A stretch of 64,000 bases of DNA from Thaumasiovibrio occultus (GCA_019703815.1 AP023052.1:2931501-2995500); one strand, 5' to 3'. Counted from the stretch's first letter, positions 22,646 through 38,232 are shown. Program-made: numbers and translations. Notes: a model not told the origin generated them from the letters alone.

Positions 22646-23134
22646 TTATGCAGCTTCTTTTGCATCGCGGATAGCCGCGATAGTGCGAACCAGCTTGCCA
22701 GCAGAAGCTTCTTTCATGCACATCATTAGGCGTGCAATCGCTTCTTCGTAAGTTGGTAGTTTCGCTAGTACTTCTACATCAGTGATGTTGCCTTCGAAAG
22801 CAGCTGCTTTAACTTCGAAGTTTGCGTTCTCTTTAGCGAAGTCTTTGAAAAGACGCGCTGCAGCACCTGGGTGCTCGTTAGAGAAAGCTAGCAGAGTAGG
22901 ACCTACGAAAGTCTCAGTAAGACATTCGAAATCAGTACCTTCTACTGCACGACGTGCTAGTGTGTTACGAACAACTTTCATGTAAACGCCCGCTTCACGC
23001 GCTTGTTTACGTAGAGAAGTCATCGCACCAACTTCAACGCCACGAGAGTCAGCAACAACTGCAGAAAGTGCACCACTGGCTGCTTCATTGACTTCAGCAA
23101 CAATTGCTTTTTTGTCTTGAAGATTTAGTGCCAT
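22646..23134 (-). CDS. rplJ: 50S ribosomal protein L10
   Basis: Base of the L12 stalk. The length is 162 aa with the N-terminal rRNA-binding domain ([17 protein letters not shown]) and a C-terminal helix that binds L12 dimers. The ATG has AGGAG at a good distance. The complex of L10 with L12 represses its own mRNA in E. coli by binding the leader, and a long leader is present here too. Confidence 0.97.
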   Translation of the reverse strand: MALNLQDKKAIVAEVNEAASGALSAVVADSRGVEVGAMTSLRKQAREAGVYMKVVRNTLARRAVEGTDFECLTETFVGPTLLAFSNEHPGAAARLFKDFAKENANFEVKAAAFEGNITDVEVLAKLPTYEEAIARLMMCMKEASAGKLVRTIAAIRDAKEAA

Positions 23135-23336
23135 TGGATATGCTCCTGGTTGTTTATACCACTCACATTACTGTGAGAGTGAAAACGGTGCAGTTCCCAA
23201 TAGACCTAATATTCAAAAAAGAAATATTAACAATCGAGTTCTTGGCACCGTCTACGCAGGTAGTATTAAGTTTCTAATGAAACGCCTGCGGTCTTGGACG
23301 AAAGCTGACTTACATTCAAATATGAACGAAGGTCAA
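23135..23336 (-). ncRNA. L10 (rplJ) mRNA leader with a possible promoter
   Basis: The space between rplA and rplJ is 255 bases and includes the segment CTGCGTAGACGGTGCCAAG and a later complementary CTGCACCG stretch, which resembles the autoregulatory L10 leader of enterobacteria and Vibrio. A weak promoter candidate lies upstream: TTGACC at 23331-23336, 16 bases, TGTAAG at 23309-23314. Exact RNA ends cannot be read from the sequence. Confidence 0.6.
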
Positions 23337-23389
23337 CTTTGGCCATTTCAGAGTTGGCGGATTATACAGCAACCCGCCAGCCCTGACAA

Positions 23390-24527
<1,138 letters not shown>

Positions 24528-24601
24528 TAGTAATTACCTTAAATTTGGGTTCAAACGTCTGCCTCTTAAAACAGACTCCCCGTCTAACGAAAGGGCGCGA
24601 A

Positions 24602-24630
24602 ATTATAGTCAACTTTCGCGCCCTTGCCAA
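24602..24630 (-). promoter_or_regulatory. Promoter of the rplKAJL-rpoBC operon
   Basis: On the minus strand TTGGCA at 24625-24630, a 17-base spacer and a perfect TATAAT at 24602-24607. The promoter overlaps an inverted repeat (GGGCGCGAAA/TTTCGCGCCC) followed by TTTC, which could end transcripts arriving from nusG. Confidence 0.8.
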
Positions 24631-24653
24631 TAGCAAAATTGGTGAATTATTGA

Positions 24654-25199
24654 TCAGGATTTCTCGACCTGACCAAACTCCAGTTCTACTGGGGTTGCAC
24701 GGCCAAAGATAGAGACCGAGACTTTTACACGGTTCTTATCGTAGTCAACTTCTTCAACTACACCGTTAAAGTCAGCAAATGGGCCGTCGTTCACACGAAC
24801 CACTTCACCTGGTTCAAATACCACTTTGTGAACTGGTGCTTCACTTGCTTTCTCAAGACGGTTTAGGATCGCGGCCGCTTCTTTATCAGAAATCGGCGCA
24901 GGGCGATCAGACGTGCCGCCAATGAAGCCCATTACACGAGGAATGCTACGAACCAAGTGCCAGGTTTCATCGTTCATAACCATCTGGACTAGAACATAGC
25001 CAGGGAAGAACTTGCGCTCACTCTTGCGGCGTTGACCCGCGCGCATTTCTACCACTTCTTCAGTAGGAACCAGCACTTCTTCAAAGTGCTCTTCCATGCC
25101 GTGCATTTTGATATGCTCACGCAGCGACTGAGCTACGCGACCTTCAAAACCAGAAAAAGCTTGTACTACATACCAGCGTTTTTTTGGAGCTTCACTCAT
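24654..25199 (-). CDS. nusG: Transcription termination/antitermination factor
   Basis: Binds RNA polymerase through its N-terminal NGN domain and Rho or ribosomal protein S10 through its C-terminal KOW domain. The length is 181 aa, matching E. coli. The KOW segment [18 protein letters not shown] lies at about residues 126-143. It follows secE by 12 bases on the same transcript. Confidence 0.97.
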   Translation of the reverse strand: MSEAPKKRWYVVQAFSGFEGRVAQSLREHIKMHGMEEHFEEVLVPTEEVVEMRAGQRRKSERKFFPGYVLVQMVMNDETWHLVRSIPRVMGFIGGTSDRPAPISDKEAAAILNRLEKASEAPVHKVVFEPGEVVRVNDGPFADFNGVVEEVDYDKNRVKVSVSIFGRATPVELEFGQVEKS

Positions 25200-25211
25200 A
25201 ATTTTTTACCT

Positions 25212-25589
25212 CTACACGCCAGTAAACAGGCCGATCAGATGCACCAGCGCACCATCGATAACCCACAATACTAACGCCGTGACGACAGTGACAGCAAGGA
25301 CAGTTAATGTCATTCGAGTTGCTTCTTGACGTGTTGGCCAAACGACTTTTCGCACTTCCATACGAGATTCGCGAGCAAAGGTAATGAATTGCTTACCTTT
25401 TGCTGTCAACGCTGCAACGCCCAAGGCGCTACCGAATAAGACCACGCCGGCTAACGCGCGCCACACGACATTCATGTCACTGTACAGGTGATTACCCGCA
25501 ACAATAGCCGCTAGCAGTGCAAATACACCTATCCATTTAAGTGCATCCGACTTACCAGCTTCGTTCGGGGTTTCGGTATCTACTTTCAT
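25212..25589 (-). CDS. secE: Preprotein translocase subunit SecE
   Basis: Essential inner-membrane partner of SecY in protein export. From the ATG at 25589 it is 125 aa with three membrane helices (two in the N-terminal half, one at the C-terminus) and the conserved cytoplasmic hinge ESRMEVRKVVWPTRQEA. The reading frame continues upstream to 25631, but the extra residues are not conserved. It is co-transcribed with nusG. Confidence 0.95.
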   Translation of the reverse strand: MKVDTETPNEAGKSDALKWIGVFALLAAIVAGNHLYSDMNVVWRALAGVVLFGSALGVAALTAKGKQFITFARESRMEVRKVVWPTRQEATRMTLTVLAVTVVTALVLWVIDGALVHLIGLFTGV

Positions 25590-25748
25590 ACTACCAACCT
25601 GTAACTTGTCTACATCATAGACGAAAATCACCCCGCCTGAGCGAGGTCAACAAACCAAGATGAAGCATCACTGCCCCATATCTAAACTACTCTTACAACC
25701 CTTGCGTCGTTTCGGCCAAAAATTGACCTGAGCCAACGTCAAGCGCAG

Positions 25749-25777
25749 AAAAAGGGCATCAAATGATGCCCTTTTTA
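25749..25777 (-). terminator. Rho-independent terminator after tuf
   Basis: The stem AAAAGGGCATCA/TGATGCCCTTTT is followed by T on the minus strand and lies 19 bases after the tuf stop, separating the tRNA-tuf transcript from secE-nusG. Confidence 0.88.
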
Positions 25778-25795
25778 CTAGCTGTTCGTCAAATC

Positions 25796-26980
25796 TTATT
25801 CAACGATTTTAGCTACAACACCCGCACCAACGGTACGACCGCCTTCGCGGATTGCGAAGCGTAGGCCTTCGTCCATCGCGATTGGCGCGATTAGAGTAAC
25901 AACCATCTTGATGTTGTCGCCAGGCATAACCATCTCAACGCCTTCTGGCAGTTCGATAGTACCGGTTACGTCAGTTGTACGGAAGTAGAACTGTGGACGG
26001 TAGCCTTTGAAGAACGGAGTATGACGGCCGCCTTCGTCTTTAGAAAGTACGTATACTTCTGACTCGAACTTAGTGTGAGGAGTGATAGAACCTGGCTTAG
26101 CAAGAACTTGACCACGCTCAACTTCGTCACGCTTAGTACCACGTAGAAGAACACCAACGTTCTCACCCGCGCGGCCTTCGTCTAGAAGCTTACGGAACAT
26201 CTCAACACCAGTACAAGTAGTAGTGATGGTGTCTTTGATACCGATGATAGCAACTTCGTCACCTACAGTTACGATACCTTGCTCAACACGACCAGTTACA
26301 ACAGTACCACGGCCTTGGATTGAGAATACGTCTTCGATTGGTAGGATGAACGGCTTGTCGATTGCACGCTCTGGCTCTGGGATGTAAGTATCTAGTGCTT
26401 CTGCAAGCTCGATTACTTTCGCTTCCCACTGCTCTTCACCGTTAAGTGCACCTAGAGCAGAACCCATGATTACTGGGCAATCGTCGCCTGGGAAGTCGTA
26501 CTCAGAAAGAAGTTCACGAACTTCCATCTCAACTAGCTCTAGAAGCTCTTCATCGTCAACCATGTCACACTTGTTCATGAATACGATGATGTATGGGATA
26601 CCAACCTGACGGCCAAGTAGGATGTGCTCACGAGTTTGAGGCATTGGGCCATCAGTCGCAGCAACTACTAGAATACCACCGTCCATTTGCGCAGCACCGG
26701 TGATCATGTTTTTAACGTAATCGGCGTGTCCTGGGCAGTCTACGTGTGCGTAGTGACGAGTTGGAGTATCGTACTCAACGTGAGAAGTGTTGATTGTGAT
26801 ACCACGCTCGCGCTCTTCTGGAGCGTTATCGATAGATGCGAAGTCTTTAGCAACACCACCGTAGTGCTTAGCAAGCGTAGTACAGATAGCAGCAGTTAGA
26901 GTTGTTTTACCGTGGTCAACGTGGCCGATAGTACCAACGTTAACGTGCGGTTTTGTACGTTCAAATTTTTCTTTAGACAT
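25796..26980 (-). CDS. tuf: Elongation factor Tu
   Basis: GTPase that brings aminoacyl-tRNA to the ribosome. The length is 394 aa. G1 is GHVDHGKT, G3 DCPGH and G4 NKCD, all intact. It is preceded by GAGGGACAA. By position, after four tRNA genes and before secE-nusG, it corresponds to tufB of E. coli. Its codon use is strongly biased, as expected for one of the most abundant proteins. Confidence 0.98.
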   Translation of the reverse strand: MSKEKFERTKPHVNVGTIGHVDHGKTTLTAAICTTLAKHYGGVAKDFASIDNAPEERERGITINTSHVEYDTPTRHYAHVDCPGHADYVKNMITGAAQMDGGILVVAATDGPMPQTREHILLGRQVGIPYIIVFMNKCDMVDDEELLELVEMEVRELLSEYDFPGDDCPVIMGSALGALNGEEQWEAKVIELAEALDTYIPEPERAIDKPFILPIEDVFSIQGRGTVVTGRVEQGIVTVGDEVAIIGIKDTITTTCTGVEMFRKLLDEGRAGENVGVLLRGTKRDEVERGQVLAKPGSITPHTKFESEVYVLSKDEGGRHTPFFKGYRPQFYFRTTDVTGTIELPEGVEMVMPGDNIKMVVTLIAPIAMDEGLRFAIREGGRTVGAGVVAKIVE

Positions 26981-27081
26981 GGATTGTCCCTCTAGGCACG
27001 GTATTTGGTGGCATTACGACCACACAACCAATCACGGGTTTGTAGAGTATATATCAAATGGCTTGAATGAACTTGAAGAGG

Positions 27082-27157
27082 TGGTGCTGATACCCAGATT
27101 TGAACTGGGGACCTCACCCTTACCAAGGGTGCGCTCTACCGACTGAGCTATATCAGC
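27082..27157 (-). tRNA. thrT: tRNA-Thr (GGT)
   Basis: 76-base cloverleaf with encoded CCA; acceptor stem GCTGATA/TATCAGC, anticodon loop TTGGTAA. It corresponds by position and anticodon to thrT, just before tuf. Confidence 0.97.
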
Positions 27158-27171
27158 ACACTAAGAAGTGT

Positions 27172-27246
<75 letters not shown>

Positions 27247-27288
27247 AAACTCTCGTAACTCTTTGAGCTATTCAAACGACTTGAAAAG

Positions 27289-27373
<85 letters not shown>

Positions 27374-27390
27374 ACAAATTTTTAAAATTC

Positions 27391-27467
<77 letters not shown>

Positions 27468-27478
27468 TAGTGATGCGC

Positions 27479-27507
27479 ATTCTAGGGAAACTTATTTGCC
27501 CTTGCAA
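27479..27507 (-). promoter_or_regulatory. Promoter of the tRNA-tuf operon
   Basis: On the minus strand TTGCAA at 27502-27507, a 17-base spacer and TAGAAT at 27479-27484, followed by the GC-rich discriminator GCGC that is typical of stable-RNA promoters under stringent control. Confidence 0.85.
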
Positions 27508-27563
27508 GCCCTAATCATGCTTTTTTTATTAAAATCATTACCTAATCGGACACTTTTTCGCCA

Positions 27564-28295
27564 CTACCGTTTGGTTGCGTATAAAGCAAGCCCTTGTAGT
27601 ACAAGATCTGACCGATGATGATAGTGTTTGCGCAAATTCACGGGAATATGGCGCACTCCGCCACCACATAAGATCACTTCGGGATCTTCGCCCAATTTTT
27701 CGCGCGCTTGTTCAATACCAAATTGCATCAAACCATAGAGCGCAGCACGGCACCCGTTCTTCAGTCCATCATTGGTATTGTCGGCAAAATCAATGCTCTC
27801 GCCATGGTCGCCATCGGCAAACACCTTGCTGGTATTCGATAAGACGCTCTCGGTCATCAACTGATAACCCGGCGCGATCCACCCCCCCAAATGCTTACCG
27901 TCTTCGGCCAACACGTCAAAGGTCAGCGCAGTGCCGATATCAATGATCACTGACGGGCGTTTGGTTTGCTGGTAAACCGAAATCAAGGTCAGCCAGCGAT
28001 CAACGCCAAGATATTGATACTGCGCATAGGCATTCTTCACGCCAAAATCACGACGTTGCGTTCGTACGTGCAGGCAAGCGATACCATTTTCTTGTGCGAA
28101 GCGTTGAATTGTATTGTCGATCACCACCGGGCCAACACTGGCGAACACGATGCGATCAACGTGATCTTCTAAATAAGGCTCAAGAACTAACTCCAGCTGT
28201 GCGCTTGGATATTTGCCTTCGTGATGAAGGTGCCCTTCGTGATCTAAAGTTGCGAGCTTAACGTAAGTGTTACCCGCCTCAATCAGTAACTGCAT
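27564..28295 (-). CDS. coaX: Type III pantothenate kinase
   Basis: Phosphorylates pantothenate in the first step of coenzyme A synthesis; this family is not inhibited by CoA. The product is 243 aa. The ASKHA-fold motifs are EAGNT at 6-10, the catalytic region GVDRW (D99) and DIGTALTFD at 119-127. The first motif has Glu at position 6 where most members have Asp. The ATG at 28295 is preceded by AGAGGGAACG and overlaps the end of birA by 17 bases, so they form one operon. In E. coli the same place, between birA and the tRNA cluster, is taken by coaA, which encodes the unrelated type I enzyme. Confidence 0.88.
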   Translation of the reverse strand: MQLLIEAGNTYVKLATLDHEGHLHHEGKYPSAQLELVLEPYLEDHVDRIVFASVGPVVIDNTIQRFAQENGIACLHVRTQRRDFGVKNAYAQYQYLGVDRWLTLISVYQQTKRPSVIIDIGTALTFDVLAEDGKHLGGWIAPGYQLMTESVLSNTSKVFADGDHGESIDFADNTNDGLKNGCRAALYGLMQFGIEQAREKLGEDPEVILCGGGVRHIPVNLRKHYHHRSDLVLQGLALYATKR

Positions 28296-29253
28296 CGTTC
28301 CCTCTGAGACTAATTTCGCCACCGATGTACGGGGTGATGTCGCCATTCTCATTTTCTAGCAACAACGCCCCTTGCTCATTGATCCCCCGCGCTATCCCAG
28401 AGACAGTGTTCGGACCAATGATGAGCGTTACTCGGCGATCAATATAATTATCGAGTAGATTCCAACGAGAAGTGAAAGCCGCGAGCCCTTCTCGCTCATA
28501 GTGCGCGAGTCCTTCACGAAGCCTTTCTATTAGGCTTGCCAATAACTCATTTCTAGAAGGCATATTTTGACCGACATCGGCTACTGATGTCCACGGTTGA
28601 TCGATCGGCGTGTCGATATCCGTTGGCATCGCCATATTGATCCCCATGCCAACGATCACATGAGCGGTCTCGCCCGCTTGCCCTGATAGTTCGACTAAGA
28701 TCCCCGCTAGCTTCTTATCGTTTACGTACAGATCGTTGGGCCATTTCACCCGCACATCTGCGCCGGTTTGTTCACGCAACGTTTCCGCCGCAATGATCCC
28801 AACGGCTAAACTCAGCCCCATGGCAGCGGCCAAGCCGGCTTCTAAACGCCAATACAGGCTGAGATAAAGATTACAACCAAACGGCGAATACCAAGCGCGG
28901 CCACGACGACCTCTTCCGGCTAACTGCAACTCTGCAACGCAAGCGTGTCCACTTTGTAGGGTTTCAGCGCGATCTTTAATATACTGATTTGTCGAATCAA
29001 TCACCGGAATGAGTTCCACCGGCACTGAACCACAGTTCAGCTTGTGCGCTTCCAATAACTCCATCGGGCGTGAAAGCTGATAGCCCTTACCCTGAACTCG
29101 GTAGATGTCGATCCCCCACTCTTTCAAGCCTTGGATCTGTTTATTCACCGCTGCGCGCGAAACACCTAAGATCTCGCCAAGTTTTTGCCCGGAATGAAAT
29201 TGGCCATCGGCCAGCGTCGTGATAATTTGCAATCGCTTGGAGTGATCAAGCAT
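28279..29253 (-). CDS. birA: Biotin-protein ligase and biotin operon repressor
   Basis: Joins biotin to the acetyl-CoA carboxylase carrier protein and, as biotinyl-AMP-bound dimer, represses biotin genes. The length is 324 aa from the ATG at 29253. An N-terminal winged helix (about residues 5-60, VSRAAVNKQIQGL) makes it a group II, DNA-binding type. The biotinyl-AMP loop GRGRRG is at 113-118 and KWPNDLYV follows. The start overlaps the last eight bases of murB (ATGCTTGA), with GGAGG upstream. Operon murB-birA-coaX. Confidence 0.95.
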   Translation of the reverse strand: MLDHSKRLQIITTLADGQFHSGQKLGEILGVSRAAVNKQIQGLKEWGIDIYRVQGKGYQLSRPMELLEAHKLNCGSVPVELIPVIDSTNQYIKDRAETLQSGHACVAELQLAGRGRRGRAWYSPFGCNLYLSLYWRLEAGLAAAMGLSLAVGIIAAETLREQTGADVRVKWPNDLYVNDKKLAGILVELSGQAGETAHVIVGMGINMAMPTDIDTPIDQPWTSVADVGQNMPSRNELLASLIERLREGLAHYEREGLAAFTSRWNLLDNYIDRRVTLIIGPNTVSGIARGINEQGALLLENENGDITPYIGGEISLRGNDAVTD

Positions 29254-30283
29254 CCACCAAGGCCTCCAGCCGCGTTTCACCTTGTGCATTGTAAAATCGC
29301 ACTTCGTGCTCCAACAGCACGCCAAACTTAGCGTTTACCGCATCGACTACGTGTTGCGCTAAGTCGATCAGATCCTGCGCTGACGCACTGTTGATGTTAG
29401 TAAGCACTAGCGCTTGCTGAGGATGTACCCTCGCGCCACCAACGGTCAAACCTTTCAGGCCACATTGGTCAATTAACCAACCCGCCGCCAATTTCACCTC
29501 TCCATTCGCGGCAGGGAAATGTGGCATCGTCGGCGATGCTAGTAATAACGTTTGGGCAAGCTCGGCAGTGACCAATGGGTTTTTAAAGAAACTTCCGGCA
29601 TTACCGATCACATTCGGATCGGGCAGTTTTTCCATCCGAACCTGACAGACACGCTCGAAGATCTGCTGCGCCGTCACCTCACCGTCAGCCAGCGATTGCA
29701 AAGGGCCGTAATTGAGTAATGGCGTCCACTGTTTGGCCAAACGCAAGCCCACTGCCACAATGATATGACTGTGTTGATACTCATGCTTAAAGATGGAATC
29801 TCGATAACCAAAACGGCATTGCGCTGCGCTTAAACGTTCAACTTGTTGGGTGCCGATATTAAACGCATCAACGTATTCACAGACATCTTTTAGCTCTAAG
29901 CCGTAAGCGCCGATATTTTGGATAGGGGCTGAGCCAACGCAGCCAGGAATTAGCGCCATGTTCTCAAGACCGTTGAAACCGTTCTCGACAGTCCAAGCCA
30001 CAAAAGCCGGCCAATCTTCGCCCCCACCAATATGCAGATGGTAATGCAAGTCTGACTCTGTTACCGCTTTGCCCAACAAACGATTGAGGACAACAGTGAC
30101 ATCAAGATCTTCAGCAAAGAAGACATTGCTTCCTTTGCCCAGTATTAGCTTAGCGTCTTGATTGGAAGGTCCCCATAACTGCGCAATGTCATCAAGTGAC
30201 TCAGCAATTACGATCTTTTTCGCCTTCGCCGCAATACCCAAAGTGTGGAATGGCGTGAGTAGTGTATCAGCTAATACTTGCAT
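29246..30283 (-). CDS. murB: UDP-N-acetylenolpyruvoylglucosamine reductase
   Basis: FAD enzyme that reduces UDP-GlcNAc-enolpyruvate to UDP-MurNAc in peptidoglycan synthesis. The length is 345 aa, type I. The FAD-binding region ILGKGSNVFFAEDLD and the segment GNAGSFFKNP, with the serine that acts as proton donor, are present. It is the first gene of murB-birA-coaX and divergent from the GNAT gene. Confidence 0.95.
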   Translation of the reverse strand: MQVLADTLLTPFHTLGIAAKAKKIVIAESLDDIAQLWGPSNQDAKLILGKGSNVFFAEDLDVTVVLNRLLGKAVTESDLHYHLHIGGGEDWPAFVAWTVENGFNGLENMALIPGCVGSAPIQNIGAYGLELKDVCEYVDAFNIGTQQVERLSAAQCRFGYRDSIFKHEYQHSHIIVAVGLRLAKQWTPLLNYGPLQSLADGEVTAQQIFERVCQVRMEKLPDPNVIGNAGSFFKNPLVTAELAQTLLLASPTMPHFPAANGEVKLAAGWLIDQCGLKGLTVGGARVHPQQALVLTNINSASAQDLIDLAQHVVDAVNAKFGVLLEHEVRFYNAQGETRLEALVDA

Positions 30284-30352
30284 GGATATCTAATGGTTAA
30301 AGTGAAAGATGGGCTATAGTAGCGTATCCAAAATTAATTCGCAGTGGTTTCG

Positions 30353-30799
30353 ATGTTAAAGCTCAGTTTTCATCACGTGGCGCCAGTTCAATTGCCGCTG
30401 GTCAATAAACTCTATAAATCACACTACAGCGCGGGAAAAGCAAATAAATCCGATACCATTTGGGTGGCCAAAAACGAGGCCGAGTGGTGCGCGACGGTAA
30501 AGTTTAATCCGATAGAAGAGGGCTACTTTCTCTCAGGGTTATTAGTGGTACCTGAGTATCGTGGCCAAGGTGTCGGAGAGGCGTTAGTGCAGCATGTACT
30601 GACCGAGTTCAACAGCACTTGCTTTTGTTTCGCGTATTCCTACTTAGAAGCGTACTACACCCAACTTGGGTTTATAACGGTTACGGAAGGAAGCTTGCCT
30701 TTAGCGCTACAACAGCGCTTTGATCGATACACAAAAGTTGGAGGTAAATCATTGATGGCGATGAAATATCAACCAACTTTATCCAAGGTTCCTGTATAA
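30353..30799 (+). CDS. GNAT family N-acetyltransferase
   Basis: Predicted acetyl-CoA-dependent acetyltransferase, 148 aa from the ATG at 30353; a GTG three codons upstream is an alternative start. The acetyl-CoA-binding motif A reads LLVVPEYRGQGVGEAL at about residues 64-79, and the C-terminal part ends with a YTQLGF-type segment typical of the fold. No substrate can be assigned. It lies alone between murB (divergent) and pssA. Confidence 0.82.
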   Translation: MLKLSFHHVAPVQLPLVNKLYKSHYSAGKANKSDTIWVAKNEAEWCATVKFNPIEEGYFLSGLLVVPEYRGQGVGEALVQHVLTEFNSTCFCFAYSYLEAYYTQLGFITVTEGSLPLALQQRFDRYTKVGGKSLMAMKYQPTLSKVPV

Positions 30800-30871
30800 T
30801 ACATGCCCCTGACGAAACTTTGTTATAATCCGGATCTATATCCGTTTAATTAAGCGCAAGCAGAGATAATA

Positions 30872-32221
30872 ATGAATTCAGCAACACTACATCGACGCTT
30901 CATCGATGAACTACCCCAAATTGCGCACACCCCTGGGCACTTAACAACATTGTTAGACGCCCGCTCTTTTCGCGATACGCTACACGCTGAAATCGCAGCC
31001 GCGACGCAACGCATCTATTTAGTTGCTCTCTACTTGCAAGATGATGAAGCCGGCCGAGAAATTCTCGATGCGCTCTACCGCGCTAAACAGCAAAACCCTG
31101 CTCTCGACATTAAGGTGTTAGTTGACTGGCATCGCGCCCAGCGCGGATTAATTGGTGCAGCGGACTCGGAAGGCAATGCCGCCCTTTATCGCGAATATGC
31201 AGAGCAGTTTGAACACCAAGTCGAAGTTCTAGGTGTGCCGGTAAGAAACCGCGAAGTGTTTGGCGTGTTGCATCTAAAAGGGTTTGTGGTTGACGACAAG
31301 GTTATTTACAGCGGCGCGAGCCTGAATGACATCTACCTAGCGCAGCATAATCGCTATCGCTATGACCGCTACCATGTCTTAGAGAACAAAGATCTCGCCG
31401 ATAGTATGGCGCAGTTCATTCTAGAAACGCTGGTTGCGAGCGATGCCGTTACCTGCTTAAACCAAAAAGAGCGACCGCATACAAAAGTGCTGAAAGGCGC
31501 AATCAAAACGCTTAGAAACAAGCTCTCTCAAGCATCGTATCATTATGCCGGCCAAACCGTTGACGATTCGCAAGTCGGTCTAACGCCGCTTGTCGGGCTG
31601 GGTAAAAAGAAAAATAAACTCAACCAGTACATTCGCCGACTGATCGCCAGTGCGCAGCAAGAGCTGATCATTTGTACGCCATACTTTAATTTCCCAAGAA
31701 GTATCTCGGTGGAAGTAAAACGTGCGATCCGCCGTGGGGTGAAAGTCAGTATTATCGTGGGAGATAAAACCGCGAATGACTTCTATATTCCACCTTCTGA
31801 GCCGTTTAAAACCATCGGTGGCTTACCTTACCTGTATGAAATTAACCTGCGTCAGTTTGCGCGACAAAATGAAGCCGCTTTAGCCCGTCGTCAGCTGTCT
31901 ATCTATTTATGGAAACACGATGACAACAGCTTCCATTTAAAAGGGCTATGGGTCGATAAGCAATATATGATGATCACGGGCAATAACCTTAACCCGCGCG
32001 CATGGAAGCTCGATCTCGAGAACGCAATCTTGGTACACGATCATAACCAATTGATCGCAGAGCAAAAGCAGCAAGAAATCGATCAGATCCTAACCCACAC
32101 CCGTTTAGTCGGTTGCTATAAAGATATCGATGATATCAACAGCTACCCACCGCCAGTGAAAAAGCTCCTCAAACGCGTCCGCCGTTTCAGAGCCGATCAT
32201 CTGCTCAACCAAATCATGTAA
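30872..32221 (+). CDS. pssA: CDP-diacylglycerol-serine O-phosphatidyltransferase
   Basis: Makes phosphatidylserine, the precursor of phosphatidylethanolamine. This is the phospholipase-D-superfamily form, 449 aa, close to the E. coli length of 451. The two HKD motifs are H134-K136-D141 (HLKGFVVDD) and the C-terminal HLKGLWVD with TGNNLNPRAW. No membrane helix, consistent with a peripheral, ribosome- or membrane-associated enzyme. A TATAAT lies in the short upstream gap and a terminator follows. Confidence 0.95.
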   Translation: MNSATLHRRFIDELPQIAHTPGHLTTLLDARSFRDTLHAEIAAATQRIYLVALYLQDDEAGREILDALYRAKQQNPALDIKVLVDWHRAQRGLIGAADSEGNAALYREYAEQFEHQVEVLGVPVRNREVFGVLHLKGFVVDDKVIYSGASLNDIYLAQHNRYRYDRYHVLENKDLADSMAQFILETLVASDAVTCLNQKERPHTKVLKGAIKTLRNKLSQASYHYAGQTVDDSQVGLTPLVGLGKKKNKLNQYIRRLIASAQQELIICTPYFNFPRSISVEVKRAIRRGVKVSIIVGDKTANDFYIPPSEPFKTIGGLPYLYEINLRQFARQNEAALARRQLSIYLWKHDDNSFHLKGLWVDKQYMMITGNNLNPRAWKLDLENAILVHDHNQLIAEQKQQEIDQILTHTRLVGCYKDIDDINSYPPPVKKLLKRVRRFRADHLLNQIM

Positions 32222-32228
32222 TAGAATA

Positions 32229-32250
32229 GCCACCATCAGGTGGCTTTTTT
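32229..32250 (+). terminator. Rho-independent terminator after pssA
   Basis: The stem GCCACC/GGTGGC with loop ATCA is followed by six T, eight bases after the pssA stop. Confidence 0.88.
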
Positions 32251-32544
32251 ATTACCTAAAAACACCTATCCAACCTTTGAAGCCCATTCCAGCGCTCTTG
32301 ATCAATTCCCCCGAATATATTCCCCATCGCTAGTTACCACACTAACAACACTGTTGAGAAGAATGTGGATATTCACCGTCAGATCGAACTTCGTCTGTCA
32401 GAAACAGCGAGGAAGAACTAAGCCGATAGATGAACAAATAGCGATGACGGAAAGCCATAAGACCCTCCTATAGAATGAGTCTATTGAGCGAGAAATGGAT
32501 ACGCGTAGACAGACGTTACCGAGGCGAAAAATTAATCCCAAACG
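32251..32544. other. Intergenic region between pssA and the first rRNA operon
   Basis: About 290 bases without a recognisable gene; a short plus-strand open frame at 32240-32473 starts inside the terminator and is not supported. Nothing else is seen. Confidence 0.5.
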
Positions 32545-32580
32545 CAAAAAAGCCCTGACCGTTAGGTCAGGGCTTTCTTT
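32545..32580 (-). terminator. rRNA operon 1 terminator
   Basis: On the minus strand, the strong stem AAAGCCCTGACC/GGTCAGGGCTTT with loop TAAC is followed by a T run, just after the 5S gene. Confidence 0.9.
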
Positions 32581-32586
32581 AATTTA

Positions 32587-32706
32587 GAGCCTGGCGATGT
32601 CCTACTCTCACATGGGGAGACCCCACACTACCATCGGCGCTATTTCGTTTCACTGCTGAGTTCGGCATGGGATCAGGTGGGTCCAAAATGCTATGGTCGC
32701 CAAGCA
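32587..32706 (-). rRNA. rrf: 5S rRNA, operon 1
   Basis: 120 bases by alignment with E. coli 5S; contains the conserved CCGAACTCAG and the closing helix TGCTTGGCG/CGCCAGGC. It differs from the operon 2 copy by one base seen here (GCTGAG against ACTGAG on the plus strand at 32658). Confidence 0.95.
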
Positions 32707-32791
32707 AATTCTTACAAACTATGAAAACTGTCTAGTGTTCTTCTTCACATTCAAGTGCGGTCTGAGTCCGCAAAACACCTTGGGTGTTGTA

Positions 32792-35680
<2,889 letters not shown>

Positions 35681-35972
35681 ATACAACCCCAAGGGGTTTC
35701 GTATAGCAAACAACCAAGGTTTACATGTTTTCGCCGGACTCAATTGAGATTGTATTGCTACAATTTCTACCAAAACACTTGAATGTGTTGGTGTATTTAC
35801 TTTCGTAAATACGCTTTTGAGAACTTGTTCATTTTTCAATGAACGATTCAATTCATGTCTAAGACATTCATTGAATTTACTAGTCAGCTTTCCAGTTTGT
35901 TAAAGAGCATGTGAATTCTATCTGATGATAAAACCACTTTCTAAACACACTCGTGAGAATGTACTTAAAGAG
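35681..35972 (-). other. 23S-tRNA-Ala spacer of operon 1 with boxA
   Basis: Roughly 290-base processing spacer without a gene. It contains the antitermination boxA GCTCTTTAACA (near 35900-35910 on the minus strand) and short inverted repeats flanking the 23S 5' end. The same spacer is repeated in operon 2. Confidence 0.7.
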
Positions 35973-36048
35973 TGGTGGAGCTAAGCAGGATCGAACTGCT
36001 GACCTCCTGCGTGCAAAGCAGGCGCTCTCCCAGCTGAGCTATAGCCCC
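35973..36048 (-). tRNA. alaT: tRNA-Ala (TGC), operon 1 spacer
   Basis: 76 bases with encoded CCA; acceptor stem GGGGCTA, anticodon loop TTTGCAC. Confidence 0.97.
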
Positions 36049-36092
36049 ATCATAAATACCTTAGTCTCGACCACTTTCTCTGGGAGGAGAAG

Positions 36093-36169
<77 letters not shown>

Positions 36170-36239
36170 ATCTAAGGTATTCTTTCACATTACGACCAAG
36201 CAATCTGTGTGGACACTGCATTTAACAGCAGTCTTTAGG

Positions 36240-37783
<1,544 letters not shown>

Positions 37784-38112
37784 AAGTTTTGTTGTTACCG
37801 AAGTAACGGCTCAATGAATACTGTTATTACCTATTGCTAGGTAATGAATTGACTGTGCTGAAATCCGAAGATTTCAAATTGGTCACTAGTATCATTGATA
37901 AATCTTTTTTGACTATCTATTCAACGAGTGCCCACACAGATTGCATGGTCATATTGTTAAAGAACGTTGACTTTCAATGCCTTAACCGTTTCGGTCTTGG
38001 CCAGTCAGGACGCGTATAATACGCTGCTCTGATTTTAAGTCAAGATAAGATTTTCAGTTTTTTTAGAAAACCTTATGTTGACTTCGCTCGCGTTGAGCGC
38101 AGTCAGAAATTA
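37784..38112 (-). promoter_or_regulatory. rRNA operon 1 leader and promoter
   Basis: A single strong promoter is seen on the minus strand: TTGACT at 38038-38043, a 16-base spacer and TATTAT at 38016-38021, with an AT-rich stretch upstream that resembles an UP element and a GC-rich discriminator ACGCG. The leader carries boxA (TTCTTTAACAAT) at 37953-37964. The promoter begins only about 70 bases after the operon 2 5S gene, and no canonical terminator is visible in between. Confidence 0.8.
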
Positions 38113-38232
38113 GAGCCTGGCGATGTCCTACTCTCACATGGGGAGACCCCACACTACCATCGGCGCTATTTCGTTTCACTACTGAGTTCGGCATGGGATC
38201 AGGTGGGTCCAAAATGCTATGGTCGCCAAGCA
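38113..38232 (-). rRNA. rrf: 5S rRNA, operon 2
   Basis: Same 120-base gene as in operon 1, shifted by 5,526 bases, with one base different. It is followed by a short GC hairpin (CGCTC/GAGCG) without a T run. Confidence 0.95.
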
